Shown here: one piece after another, positions 7,896-17,655 of the stretch
Numbering within the stretch: position 1 is the stretch's first letter
How the letters are laid out: every line of letters begins with the position of its first letter
Assembly (NCBI GenBank): GCA_900317955.1
Contig: ONIP01000019.1
Coordinates: 1-42,084 of the forward strand
Length of the DNA stretch: 42,084 bases
Direction of reading: 5' to 3'
Source: an uncultured Bacteroidales bacterium
GTDB taxonomy: Bacteria > Bacteroidota > Bacteroidia > Bacteroidales > P3
Notes under the pieces: generated by a model
What the model was told of the DNA's origin: nothing
Database searches by the model: none
The model's input: the letters and a program-made list of their open reading frames with translations, nothing else
Translations under genes and position numbers: made by a program

Positions 7896-8981
7896 TTAGA
7901 ATTTGAATGTACCACCGATGGCGTGAGTGGCTCTGAGGTTGGAGCCTGCACGGTAGGAATAATCAATCGTAAGAGAGGTTTTCTTTTCGCTTCCTTTCTT
8001 GCTGAGGGGAACATCAACAGAGGCACCTGCACAAAGACCTGAGAAGGCAGTTGTACGAGCATTCTCGTTGAAGATGTCGGTCTGGTAGACATAGCCGCAA
8101 CGGATGTTGAAGATGTCGAGAAGACCATACTCAAGACCCAGAGCGAAGTTGTCCTTTAAGAAAGCGTTGGAGGTGAAGGCACCTGCAACAGTGACATGCT
8201 GGCTAAGGGTGGGGATGAGGAAGTCGTAGGAAATACCAATGTTGAGGCTGGTGGGAAGTTCCATCTCGCCGGAACGGTACTCGGCAGTCATGGTGTTCTC
8301 AGCTTCGTTCACGAACTGGAAAGAAAGACCAGTGCCTTCATAACTGTAGGCAGGACCCCAGTTCTTAAGGCTGATACCGAATTTGAGTTCGTCGTTGGCA
8401 CCGGTTACATACTGAATACCGGCATCGATGGCGAAAGCACTACCGGATACGTTATTGGTAGATTCGTTGATGACTTTGATGTTGACACCGCCCTTGATGG
8501 CCAAGGTGAAGGAATGGGCATAAGCCACATTGATGTTCATCAAAGTGGGTGAGAATGTACCATTGATGGATTCGGGGCTTTCGACTGTGGTGATGTCGAT
8601 ATCACCTACACCGAGAGACATGATACTCAAGCCAAAGACGCCACGGTCGAAAAGGCGGACAGCAAGACCGAAGGCATTGATGCTGGCACCGCTATTGAGT
8701 CCGCTTGTACCACCAAAGAGCATGGTGTTGGTATAAGTGAACTCGGCACGTTCGACAGTGCTAAGACCGGCGATATTTGAATAGAAGGCATCGAGACCAC
8801 GGACATTGGCCACGTTGGCGCTACCCCAACCATTGCTTCTGGCCCACGGGTTGATGAGCAACTCCGTGGAACCAGAAGTACCTCTACGCTTGTCGTTACC
8901 TGCCCAGACGGCTTCGGTCGACATGAGCAGCATAATGGCAGCTACTGCAAATATTCTGAATATATTTTTCATTTCTGACAT
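7896..8981 (-). CDS. PorV/PorQ-like outer-membrane beta-barrel protein
   Basis: A 361-aa protein with a signal peptide (hydrophobic 'IFAVAAIMLLMSTEAVWA', cleavage probably after VWA) and a beta-barrel composition ending in Phe (GGTFKF). The region 'WARSNGWGSANVANVRGLDAFYSNIAGLSTV' is written here only in part: after 'GSANVANVRG' comes 'DAFYSNIAGL', the pattern of PorV/PorQ and related FadL-like barrels in which an AxxxNPAGL-type motif follows the signal. PorV is the type IX secretion shuttle that collects folded substrates in the outer membrane; PorQ is related. Which role applies here is inference. It is the last gene of a tight unit (22 nt after the giant protein). The start may instead be the ATG three codons in (MKNIF). 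Confidence 0.8.
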   Translation of the reverse strand: MSEMKNIFRIFAVAAIMLLMSTEAVWAGNDKRRGTSGSTELLINPWARSNGWGSANVANVRGLDAFYSNIAGLSTVERAEFTYTNTMLFGGTSGLNSGASINAFGLAVRLFDRGVFGLSIMSLGVGDIDITTVESPESINGTFSPTLMNINVAYAHSFTLAIKGGVNIKVINESTNNVSGSAFAIDAGIQYVTGANDELKFGISLKNWGPAYSYEGTGLSFQFVNEAENTMTAEYRSGEMELPTSLNIGISYDFLIPTLSQHVTVAGAFTSNAFLKDNFALGLEYGLLDIFNIRCGYVYQTDIFNENARTTAFSGLCAGASVDVPLSKKGSEKKTSLTIDYSYRAGSNLRATHAIGGTFKF

Positions 8982-9003
8982 TTTTAAAGATTAACAACAA
9001 TGC

Positions 9004-12000
9004 TTAGAAGACATAAGAGTTCAAGTCGACAGGACGCATGGTGCCAAACCATTTGACAACACGTTCGCCAATGCCGGGAACTTTAAAGTGGATGAGGTAC
9101 ATGCCACCGGCAATGGGAAGACCTGTATGGTTGTGAAGATCCCAATCGAGAGTGGTGGCAGAGCCTGAGGTGGGTCCGAGACGACGAACCATGGTGCCGT
9201 CGATGGTATAGATGGAAACCACGGTGCCTTCGGGTACGTTAATGAAACGAACCTTGGTTTCAAGCTGGCTCGAAGTTTCGTAGGTGGAGTAGCTGTAGTA
9301 GGGATTCGGGACAACGTTGATAAGGCTGAGTACAGAATCCTTGTAAGACTTAACAGCATCGGGACGGGTGGCTTGACCGGTGAGGGTAGAAATGTCGTTG
9401 GTCAGTTCGAACATATACATGGGGTAGTTGTCGTTCTGAACATTGGCATCGGGGAAGAGACGGACAGCAGAACCGTTGGTTGAGAGATAACGACCATAGG
9501 GGGAGTTAACATCAATGTTGAAAGTGATGTCGCAGGGGATATCCATGGGGTTCTTGAACTGGAAGCGCGGGGAGACGAGCGGCATGTTAACCCAGGCAAC
9601 AGAAGCGAAGAGCAGTGATGCAGAGTCACGCTGCGGGATAAGAGTGGTACTTTCACCATCCAATACACCACGGTTGACACGGAGACGGTCGACATCGGTG
9701 GAGGGGATGAACTTCATAAGACGGTCGAGAGAACGGAGCATGGTGACTGCCCAGCGACCAGCATCATAAGAAGGAGTTTTGTAGTTTACCACAACAGAGT
9801 TCCGATTGTTGATAATATCGAAGAAGGGCTGCTCGGTGGCGTTGAGCACATAGATGAAGTGACGACCGCCGAAGACATAATTCTGGGTACCCTCTTGGTC
9901 AACATCGGTGGGGTTCCACATCATATCGGCACCGTTGTGCTGAATGAAACGTGAGTCTTCACCGAACATGATATTGAGACGTTCACCAGTGACTACGTTA
10001 ATAGCATAACCGGGGAACCAACCCATACCAGTTTCGCTAATATAAGCGGGGTTGCTGGGATCGTCAACATCGGGAGTGAGACCAGCCTGTTCAACAGTGC
10101 GGCCTAACTTATCGACAGAACCATGGCGACGCATTTGGAAACGACGGGCATTACCTTCGGATTGGGTATGGTCGTCGCACATCTCGAGAACTGGGCAACG
10201 GGTCCACTTGGAAGTATCGGAGGTAAGAACAATACGGACACTGGGCAACTTGGAAATATCGTTAAAGTTGAGCGATTTGTTGCGGAAGTTATCGAGAGTC
10301 TTTCGTGCGATAGTCCATTTATTGAAATTGGCCTGATAGGAAGAACTGATGCGGCCAAGGCTATCGAGGATAGCATCATCGGAAATGAAGTAGCGATAGC
10401 TGAAACCGGGGTGGAAAGAGCGAGTAGAAACAAGTCCATAAGGAGCCCATGAACCTGAAACACCTTCGAAAACTTGGAAACGGTCTACACCGGTGTTAGC
10501 CACATTGGAGTTCATAGTGCCCAAATAGCTCTTGAAGTAGTCTTCGTCGAGGTAGGCTTCACTTTCGTTGATTTCGCCAGTAGTGGAGGTGAAAGCATTG
10601 CGAGTGCCAGCAGCGAACTGGGTGCCTGAACGAATCCAGTTGTAAGCAAGGTAACTATCATCATCTTGAATAGAGATGAGCCAAGGCTTGGTGCTGTCGG
10701 AGTAGACAATGGTGGAGGAAAGCAGAGCGTTGTCGTTGACAAAACCACCCCAGTAACGGGAAGCGTAGTTCTCGCTATTCTGAGTTGCGATTTGGAGCGG
10801 AGTAGCCACAGACTGCGGATTGCTGATGGCAATGGCTATACCGAGATCAAGGAAGAGTTGCTCGTTATAACGACCAAGAGTGAAGTCGGATTTAACGCTG
10901 AGAACATCGTCATAGAGATAAGGATTCTCGGCATAGGTGGGATCTTCAGGAGATTTAGAGACAACATAGCCACAATTGTTGATGTCAGGATTGTGGTCAA
11001 ACTTGATGAGATATTTACCAGGTTTGGTGTTCAGGGGGTCAATGACCTCAACATGGACAGGACCATAGTTCTGCTCGTAGCGGGGGTTGAGGAGCTGGCA
11101 GGGATTGAGAGCCATGCCATTGCCATCGTTTCTCATTTTACCAGCAGGTTTGCCAGGAACTCCAGGAGCACCCATGAGTTCCTCAATAGACTCGGAGGAG
11201 AGGCGGAGGGCAGAGCCACCGTTACCGTAACCTTCGATACGAGTGATGTTGGGGCACATACCGAACTCGGCATTTACGACGGTACCACCATGTTCAGAAA
11301 TAGGATTGTGAGGGATGACAACGATAGGGGTAATAGTTCTTCCGAACTCATCTTTACGGCCGGCAAGGTAAGGCTCTTTTTGACCGTCGAGTTTATCGGC
11401 CTCAATGGCGAACTCTTTATAACGGTTCTGGGCATAAGCGATGCAGACGTAGTAATACTCTTTATTGTTAACAAGGGCAGTGTTACGACCAGTGGCAAAA
11501 GCATCACTCTTGATACGGAAGACATGTTGGATGCCTTGGTTAGAGCCTTCAACCATAATATTGGGAGACATAAGACCGGTGGCACTGTTGCGGGTGTAGT
11601 TAACGAGAGTGGAGATGGGAAGACTGGGGTTCTCGTTGAAGACAGTGTCGTAAACTTCATTGATTGAATCATAAGTAATGCTTTCGATTTCATCGTAGAA
11701 GTTGCGGAGGTCGCACTGAGCAACGAGGGCAGCTTTAGTGACGTCACGAATGTCAGCAATAGATACGTTAGCATCTCTCAACTGATAAATCTGGTAGCCT
11801 TCAAATTTGTAACTACGCTGATCGTCAGAATAGAAAACTGAGTTGCCGTTGGCGTCGGTGTAGGAACGGACGATAGCAGGATCAACTTCGGAGTATTTCT
11901 CACCATAGTTGTTACTGTTGGGGTTGTCATACTTAACATAGAGGATAACTTCATTGTTAAGTTCCTGAGCAACCAATGTGGGAGCATCGGGACCATCAAG

Positions 12001-13833
12001 AACTTTGAAGCAGTTTTCGAAGAGTGCCTGGCAAACATCATCGATTTCGCGAAGCAGCTCAACTGAAGAGAATGCTTTTCCAGAAGGAGCCTGAGCAAAA
12101 GGAATACCAACGGTGATATAGTTAAGTGCACCAGGTTTCAAGGTGAAAGGACCAGCGGATTGCATGAAACGACGGTCGGCAGGGCTATTGCCAGCAGAAA
12201 CCTCAGTCCAGTTGTCAACGGCGTTACCGTCAGTACCCCAGTACAACGGGTCGGAGTCACCTGGGAACATAAAGTCGCAGTCGTAGTCGGTAGTACCGGT
12301 GCTGATACCGTTTCCACCATATTTCATGCGCTGTCCGTTTTTCCAATAACCACGGAGGTAGTTATAGTAGTCAGTTGCCTTTTGGGGTTCGCCAGAGATA
12401 GCATTGAGACTGTTGTCATAGTAAACGAAACGGCGCATACCGAAACGTTCGTCGTCAACGATGTTATTACCGAAGTTTACACCATTGATTGCGCAGTTAC
12501 CGATAATATCACCAGGAACAAAGTACCAGGCATTGGGGTAGTAGAGGTCAGCGTCGTCAGTAAGGCTGATGGTATCGTATGTGCCATCAGGGAGACGATA
12601 GTGCTCGAGTTGGTTGGGATAATAGGCACGCATTTTTGCAATGTCAACTTTGGGGTTGTCCTTACCATCAGGATCCATGTAAGGACCTTGGAAGAAGTCG
12701 ATACCAACTGCTGGAGGTATGCCTGAGTAGGAACCAGATCCCGGACCATCGCTCTCGTCACCGTTGTAGCAGTAACCAAGACCACGCTTGACATCACAAC
12801 CTACATAGTCATCATGGGCATAACCAAGGTCAGCATCAACCCACTGGCTGAAATAGGTATCTTTCAACTCATAGGATGAGCGGTTGATAATCTCATAGGT
12901 ATAGAATGTCATGTTGTTGATTTCGTCGTTGGTGGAGAAAGCGAAAGCCTGGGCACGGATTTCCATACCAATAGGCTGACCCATTGACTCTGTATGGACG
13001 TTACCCATATCGTTGAAGACCCACCAGATGGTCTGGTCACCTTTCAGAACTTGGTCGGAGAGAAGGCCGCCAGTAACGATGCCAGCCTCAGTTTCGAGAG
13101 TGGTGGCAACATGAGAGGTGTAGTCTCTACCCCACTGTGCCTTGAGGGTACGGGGGCAAAGAACGTTGTTAAAGTCGTAGTAAGGATAGTCACCTTCTTC
13201 CCAGCGATAGACACCATCGTGGTTGGCATCATAGAAAGGAGCAAGATAAGGAGACTGGGTGGAACTGATACCTGAAGCGGGCCAGTTTTTAATAGTAGCG
13301 GAAATTTGGTCGGGTGAGAAAAGTTCGTTAGGAGTTGCACCATTCTCGTCATAGTCGAACATGGCGGTGAACTCAAGAACTTCTTTCTTGGTGATGATGT
13401 AGTGTCTGTCGAACTGGTTACAGACAGGGAGGTCAACAGAAGCAGTGGTGAGTTCCAGAGGACCTGGCCAGAAGTCATCACCTTCGGAACCGAAACGGAG
13501 AGCAGCGATACGGAGCTGTTCGTTAACGTCGGTACCACCAATCCAGAGAGCCGCACAGAAAAGCGGGCAGGTGTTACTGTTTTTGGGGAGGTGGTACTGT
13601 GCTACACTACCGTCATACCACATGTTGCCGTAGCCATTGATAAGCGCACGGACATTGTTGACATTCAGCTCAGCGGTACTTTGTGCACGTTTGCACACGG
13701 CAGCTTTGGCCTGCATAGCAATCCTGTTGGAGGAAGCTCTTTTGCATTCTTTGCAGTCTTCAGCAAAAGCGTTTCTCGGCAAGATGGACAGGAGTAAAGC
13801 CACCAAGACTAATTTGCTAAATATATTCTTCAT
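9004..13833 (-). CDS. Giant secreted protein with T9SS-like C-terminal region
   Basis: A 1609-aa protein with a clear signal peptide (MKNIFSKLVLVALLLSILP..AFA). After a short Cys-containing stretch comes an N-terminal module: 'NNVRALINGYGNMWYDG', then 'LFCAALWIGGTDVNEQLRIA' and 'GDDFWPGPLEL'. I recognise this pattern from large Bacteroidetes T9SS-sorted proteins. The middle is Asp/Asn/Tyr-rich and has no enzyme motif I can name. The last 100 residues look like a FlgD-like/T9SS sorting region: 'LINVVPNPYYSYSTYE', 'VSIYTIDGTMVRRLG', 'GLPIAGGMYLIHFKVPGIGE', then an extension ending WFGTMRPVDLNSYVF. It lies 26 nt after the TonB receptor and 22 nt before the PorV-like gene, so it is probably their cargo or surface partner. 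Function is unknown. Confidence 0.85.
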   Translation of the reverse strand: MKNIFSKLVLVALLLSILPRNAFAEDCKECKRASSNRIAMQAKAAVCKRAQSTAELNVNNVRALINGYGNMWYDGSVAQYHLPKNSNTCPLFCAALWIGGTDVNEQLRIAALRFGSEGDDFWPGPLELTTASVDLPVCNQFDRHYIITKKEVLEFTAMFDYDENGATPNELFSPDQISATIKNWPASGISSTQSPYLAPFYDANHDGVYRWEEGDYPYYDFNNVLCPRTLKAQWGRDYTSHVATTLETEAGIVTGGLLSDQVLKGDQTIWWVFNDMGNVHTESMGQPIGMEIRAQAFAFSTNDEINNMTFYTYEIINRSSYELKDTYFSQWVDADLGYAHDDYVGCDVKRGLGYCYNGDESDGPGSGSYSGIPPAVGIDFFQGPYMDPDGKDNPKVDIAKMRAYYPNQLEHYRLPDGTYDTISLTDDADLYYPNAWYFVPGDIIGNCAINGVNFGNNIVDDERFGMRRFVYYDNSLNAISGEPQKATDYYNYLRGYWKNGQRMKYGGNGISTGTTDYDCDFMFPGDSDPLYWGTDGNAVDNWTEVSAGNSPADRRFMQSAGPFTLKPGALNYITVGIPFAQAPSGKAFSSVELLREIDDVCQALFENCFKVLDGPDAPTLVAQELNNEVILYVKYDNPNSNNYGEKYSEVDPAIVRSYTDANGNSVFYSDDQRSYKFEGYQIYQLRDANVSIADIRDVTKAALVAQCDLRNFYDEIESITYDSINEVYDTVFNENPSLPISTLVNYTRNSATGLMSPNIMVEGSNQGIQHVFRIKSDAFATGRNTALVNNKEYYYVCIAYAQNRYKEFAIEADKLDGQKEPYLAGRKDEFGRTITPIVVIPHNPISEHGGTVVNAEFGMCPNITRIEGYGNGGSALRLSSESIEELMGAPGVPGKPAGKMRNDGNGMALNPCQLLNPRYEQNYGPVHVEVIDPLNTKPGKYLIKFDHNPDINNCGYVVSKSPEDPTYAENPYLYDDVLSVKSDFTLGRYNEQLFLDLGIAIAISNPQSVATPLQIATQNSENYASRYWGGFVNDNALLSSTIVYSDSTKPWLISIQDDDSYLAYNWIRSGTQFAAGTRNAFTSTTGEINESEAYLDEDYFKSYLGTMNSNVANTGVDRFQVFEGVSGSWAPYGLVSTRSFHPGFSYRYFISDDAILDSLGRISSSYQANFNKWTIARKTLDNFRNKSLNFNDISKLPSVRIVLTSDTSKWTRCPVLEMCDDHTQSEGNARRFQMRRHGSVDKLGRTVEQAGLTPDVDDPSNPAYISETGMGWFPGYAINVVTGERLNIMFGEDSRFIQHNGADMMWNPTDVDQEGTQNYVFGGRHFIYVLNATEQPFFDIINNRNSVVVNYKTPSYDAGRWAVTMLRSLDRLMKFIPSTDVDRLRVNRGVLDGESTTLIPQRDSASLLFASVAWVNMPLVSPRFQFKNPMDIPCDITFNIDVNSPYGRYLSTNGSAVRLFPDANVQNDNYPMYMFELTNDISTLTGQATRPDAVKSYKDSVLSLINVVPNPYYSYSTYETSSQLETKVRFINVPEGTVVSIYTIDGTMVRRLGPTSGSATTLDWDLHNHTGLPIAGGMYLIHFKVPGIGERVVKWFGTMRPVDLNSYVF

Positions 13834-13859
13834 ATTTCAATATTTTTTATCATTAGGAA

Positions 13860-16800
13860 TTAGAAAGCATAGACTGCGGTCAACATGAACCGACGGGGAG
13901 TGGTGTATCTCCAGTAGTTGTTACGCAGGGAGATTGCATAGAGGTCTCTGAATGATTGAGAATCGAGATAGTTCTCAATAATGGTCTGGGTTTCGGGGTC
14001 GGTGAGATAGCCATCGTCCTCGGGGTTACCCGTGACAGGGAATACAGAACCGGTATTGCGAACATCGAAGAGGTTAGTGACAGTGAGAGCGAAAGTGAGC
14101 ATAGACTCACGTTTTCCGACCTTGATGGGGAAGCTCTTGTCGACGATAATGTCGAAGAAGAAGCACCAAGGGAGACGGGCACCATAATAACCACCAACGA
14201 TAGTAGATTGCATGTTGCTAAGAGCTTTGGTATAAGGACGGCCAGACTGTGCAACTGCGGTGAAGTTGACACCGAAGTTCTCAAGGATGTTAACAACACG
14301 GCTGCGATCTTCACCAGTCTCTTTATCTTTTACTACACGGGTGATTTGAGGACCGTTGTACTTCTTACCTCCACCATAACGGAAGTCGAGGTTGACCTTG
14401 AACTCATGACGACGGTCATCGGAAATAGGATTGAGCATCTTAAGGGTGGTGTAACCTTCCTTAATGAGTTCTTGCATGGTGGCGCCGGAAAGACCGGTAC
14501 CTTCAGCATACTGAAGGGTGTAGTTAGCGTTGACACGAATGTTCTTGGACTGACGGAGGTCATAGCTTACAGTAAGACCCTTTACAGTTTTAAAGTCGAT
14601 ATTGTCATAGGAGTAGTAGTTCTGGTTAGGATCGGCACCTGCATACTGGACAAGCTGAATAAGGTCACGAGTTTCCTTATAGTAAGCACTAATACTGATT
14701 GCATTGTTGTCGTTAAGAGCCTGCTGGAAGTCAAGTTCGTAGTTGGTAATACGCTCAGGTTTCAGGTTGGGATTGCTGATTGAGGTAATCTGTGACATAT
14801 AGAGATAGCTGAAGTAGTCAGCACGCCAACTGCTGGACGGGCGACGAGCGATAATGTCGTAACTGGCTTTGAACTGGGATTTTTCACCAACAGGGAAGGA
14901 GAAAGCGATACGGGGCATGACAACAACTTGAGGAGTATAGTCTTCAAAAGCCTCGGTACCAACAGTGTTATTGGTCATTGCCTTCTGACCTTTAGGAGTG
15001 CGGTAAGGAGTAGGTTTACCTGATTTACCAACAATGTCACTGGGTGTGCTCAACTCGACACCATTGACATCGTACCATGTAGAACCACTACGATAACCAT
15101 AGATGGTGGGGGTTTCAGCATCAGCAGCGTCGACATAAACTGTCCAATCATCGCCGGCACCAACATAGATGTCGCCCTGATAGGGAGCTTTATTAGCCTT
15201 AAGATCCTTGACTGTCCAGGATTCGTAAAGCAGATAGGGGTCTTTCAGAACACTCTGGTTGGCGTCGAAGATGTCGACACGAACACCAACATTGAAGATA
15301 AGGTCTGAGAAGTAGAACTGGTCTTGGATATATCCTGCGATGTAGGTGGGAGTGTAAGCAGGAGCCAGACGGTATTTAGGATTGCTGGGGCTGAAGAAGT
15401 CTTCAAGGCTCCAGTTGCTGCTGTTATATTTATTACCGGCATGGTCATAACCATAATAGCCGACCAGAGGAGAACCGTTGTTGAAGAGTTCATCGGAAGA
15501 GAACATGTTAACACCACCGGCTGCAACATACTGTTCAGGAGTGTAACGGTCGACATCGAGATATTTAACCTCGAGCTTGTCGTTGCCTGACCATCCTAAG
15601 TAATCACGCATAGCTCTGTCGAAATAGGACTGGCCTTCTTTGTTAAGTTTGCGGTCAAAGTCGACATAAAGAGTAGATCCTTCCCAACGATAGATGGGGT
15701 TGGCCAAATCCATCTGAGAAATGTGACGGTTTGCATTCTGACGCATGATTGTCCAAAGAGAAGATGCAGCCAAAGAGTAGGAAGACTGATCAACACGGTC
15801 GAATTGGAAACCGATTTCAATCTGATGTTTTTCCAAAATATTGGCGTTGGCCTTAGCAGCAATATAGATGTATTGGTTCTGGGCATAACCGAAGGAGGTT
15901 CCCTGAATACCTACGTTGTTAAGAAGACCGTAGATGTTACCAGGAGTTTCGCCATTGGGAAGACCCTTGAAGCGACGGAGGTTGTCTAAGTTGGTGAGGT
16001 AAGGAGCAATATCGGGGATGCCGAGAAGCTGAAGGTTATAGTTGGCAAGCACTTGGTTTCCTGCATAGGGCTCATAAGTACTCCAGTCAATAATATCATT
16101 CCAGCTGTTCTGAACGTAAGCGGCACGGCTGATACCATTGTAATTGAATGAAGGAATCAACTCATAAGAAGGCTGCTGGTTTGTCTCAAGACGGCCATTG
16201 TAACCATATTTGAAGACATCGTCAATAGAACCACCAAACACTTCATTATAGGTCTTGCTTGAGTAGCGCTGGAACATACCTTGGATTTGGTATTTGACAT
16301 TGGAAAGCACACGCGAGCTGCTGCTGGTGCCCTCTGTGTTGTCAGCCGTTGCCTTAGGCTCGTCGGGGAAACGCTGCGAGAAGTCGACCATGACATTCCA
16401 GTTGACGGTACGAGAAACGTTGTTTGCCGAACGGGTCATATTGAGAGGCATCAGCGAGGTGTTGGGGCTGTATGCATACTCAAATTCACCAGTGATGGAG
16501 AGGCGGGTGTAATCGGAGAAGCTGAAGGCAAGCTCGAGGTTGGTGGCCAGTGAATATGACTGGGTATTCGGTACACGGCTTGCGTCTCCACCGAAATCTT
16601 TTTTAGTAAGGTTCTTTATCTCGACAAAGTCATCTCTGTAAAGACCTCTTTCAGCAGCATAGTCAACAGTACCAGTGACAGGGTCGTAGCTGATGGGTGC
16701 TTGTTCGAACTGGCGAACCAATGCGTCGTTGACAACCAAGTAACGACGGCTGCGGGGACGGTAGAAACCGTTGTTGGAATAAGCACCGACAGCGGTGAAA

Positions 16801-17621
16801 CGGAATCCGAGGAAAGGACGCTCACCGACAACAACACCGTTCTCATCCTTAAGTTTGGCAGTGATGATTGGACCCGTGAGGTAGGCAGTAAGTCTGTTCC
16901 ACATGCTGTAGTTAAGAAGAGACTCATAGCGGAAAGAACCGGTGAAGCGGCTCGTTGGCGGTTTCAGTGTGATAATCTGGGTACCACCGATAGCTTCACC
17001 AATGCTGGCAGGTGTACCACCAAGGATGACCTGAATCTCAGCGATAGCTTCCTTAGGCACCGAGACACCGGTACGCTTGCGGACGCCACCCACGTTTGTC
17101 ACCATGCCTTCCTCACCACGGGCAGTACTGGTACCACCATCGCTATAACCCACACCACCGACCGTAGCAACGATATTCTCAATAGAAGTAGCCGGCATGT
17201 GAGCAATGTCATCCGGGTTTAGTCGTTGACCGGATTCAGCGGATCCGATATCGATGATAGGCTCCTTCTGAACTTTAATTGTAACCTGCTCCAATTGTTT
17301 GGACGTGGTAGTGAGTTCGATGTTACAGACTGAAATACCGGAAGCCTTCACATTGAAGTCCTCACGGATTACCTTGGCGTATCCCACACAAGAAACCTCA
17401 ATGTCGTATTTACCAACATTGATGTTGCTGATGGTGAATTCACCTTCAAAGTTCGTCTGCGTACCCTTGATTTGTTTTCCGTCTTGCTTAGCAACAACGG
17501 CGGCAAAAGGCACTGGCTCTTTTGTCTTTGGATCGGTCACCGTACCTTTGATAGTACCCTGCGCAAGGACGAAATTCGCCATCAGCAGCAGACCGATTGT
17601 CATTAGTACTTTTTTAAACAT
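13860..17621 (-). CDS. TonB-dependent receptor with carboxypeptidase-regulatory-like domain
   Basis: A 1253-aa outer-membrane receptor. It has a signal peptide (MFKKVLMTIGLLLMANFVLAQ), then a carboxypeptidase-regulatory-like beta-sandwich (about 22-110, 'GTIKGTVTDPKTKEPVPFAA'), a plug domain (about 120-235, with 'GGTSTARGEEGMVTNVGGVR' and 'AIAEIQVILGGTPASIGEA'), and a long barrel ending in the Phe typical of Bam substrates (LTAVYAF). It would move a ligand across the outer membrane using TonB energy. No SusD-like lipoprotein or glycoside hydrolase is adjacent, so it is not a standard polysaccharide locus. Instead the next genes are a giant secreted protein and a PorV-like barrel. The gene starts 34 nt after the small membrane protein with no promoter visible. 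Confidence 0.92.
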   Translation of the reverse strand: MFKKVLMTIGLLLMANFVLAQGTIKGTVTDPKTKEPVPFAAVVAKQDGKQIKGTQTNFEGEFTISNINVGKYDIEVSCVGYAKVIREDFNVKASGISVCNIELTTTSKQLEQVTIKVQKEPIIDIGSAESGQRLNPDDIAHMPATSIENIVATVGGVGYSDGGTSTARGEEGMVTNVGGVRKRTGVSVPKEAIAEIQVILGGTPASIGEAIGGTQIITLKPPTSRFTGSFRYESLLNYSMWNRLTAYLTGPIITAKLKDENGVVVGERPFLGFRFTAVGAYSNNGFYRPRSRRYLVVNDALVRQFEQAPISYDPVTGTVDYAAERGLYRDDFVEIKNLTKKDFGGDASRVPNTQSYSLATNLELAFSFSDYTRLSITGEFEYAYSPNTSLMPLNMTRSANNVSRTVNWNVMVDFSQRFPDEPKATADNTEGTSSSSRVLSNVKYQIQGMFQRYSSKTYNEVFGGSIDDVFKYGYNGRLETNQQPSYELIPSFNYNGISRAAYVQNSWNDIIDWSTYEPYAGNQVLANYNLQLLGIPDIAPYLTNLDNLRRFKGLPNGETPGNIYGLLNNVGIQGTSFGYAQNQYIYIAAKANANILEKHQIEIGFQFDRVDQSSYSLAASSLWTIMRQNANRHISQMDLANPIYRWEGSTLYVDFDRKLNKEGQSYFDRAMRDYLGWSGNDKLEVKYLDVDRYTPEQYVAAGGVNMFSSDELFNNGSPLVGYYGYDHAGNKYNSSNWSLEDFFSPSNPKYRLAPAYTPTYIAGYIQDQFYFSDLIFNVGVRVDIFDANQSVLKDPYLLYESWTVKDLKANKAPYQGDIYVGAGDDWTVYVDAADAETPTIYGYRSGSTWYDVNGVELSTPSDIVGKSGKPTPYRTPKGQKAMTNNTVGTEAFEDYTPQVVVMPRIAFSFPVGEKSQFKASYDIIARRPSSSWRADYFSYLYMSQITSISNPNLKPERITNYELDFQQALNDNNAISISAYYKETRDLIQLVQYAGADPNQNYYSYDNIDFKTVKGLTVSYDLRQSKNIRVNANYTLQYAEGTGLSGATMQELIKEGYTTLKMLNPISDDRRHEFKVNLDFRYGGGKKYNGPQITRVVKDKETGEDRSRVVNILENFGVNFTAVAQSGRPYTKALSNMQSTIVGGYYGARLPWCFFFDIIVDKSFPIKVGKRESMLTFALTVTNLFDVRNTGSVFPVTGNPEDDGYLTDPETQTIIENYLDSQSFRDLYAISLRNNYWRYTTPRRFMLTAVYAF

Positions 17622-17655
17622 ACTCTTTTAGGTATTATTACTATAAAAAGATTAA

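Noticed and set aside
10666..11667. 333-codon open frame on the plus strand
   Set aside because: Antisense to the giant secreted protein, which has a signal peptide and sorting region to support it.
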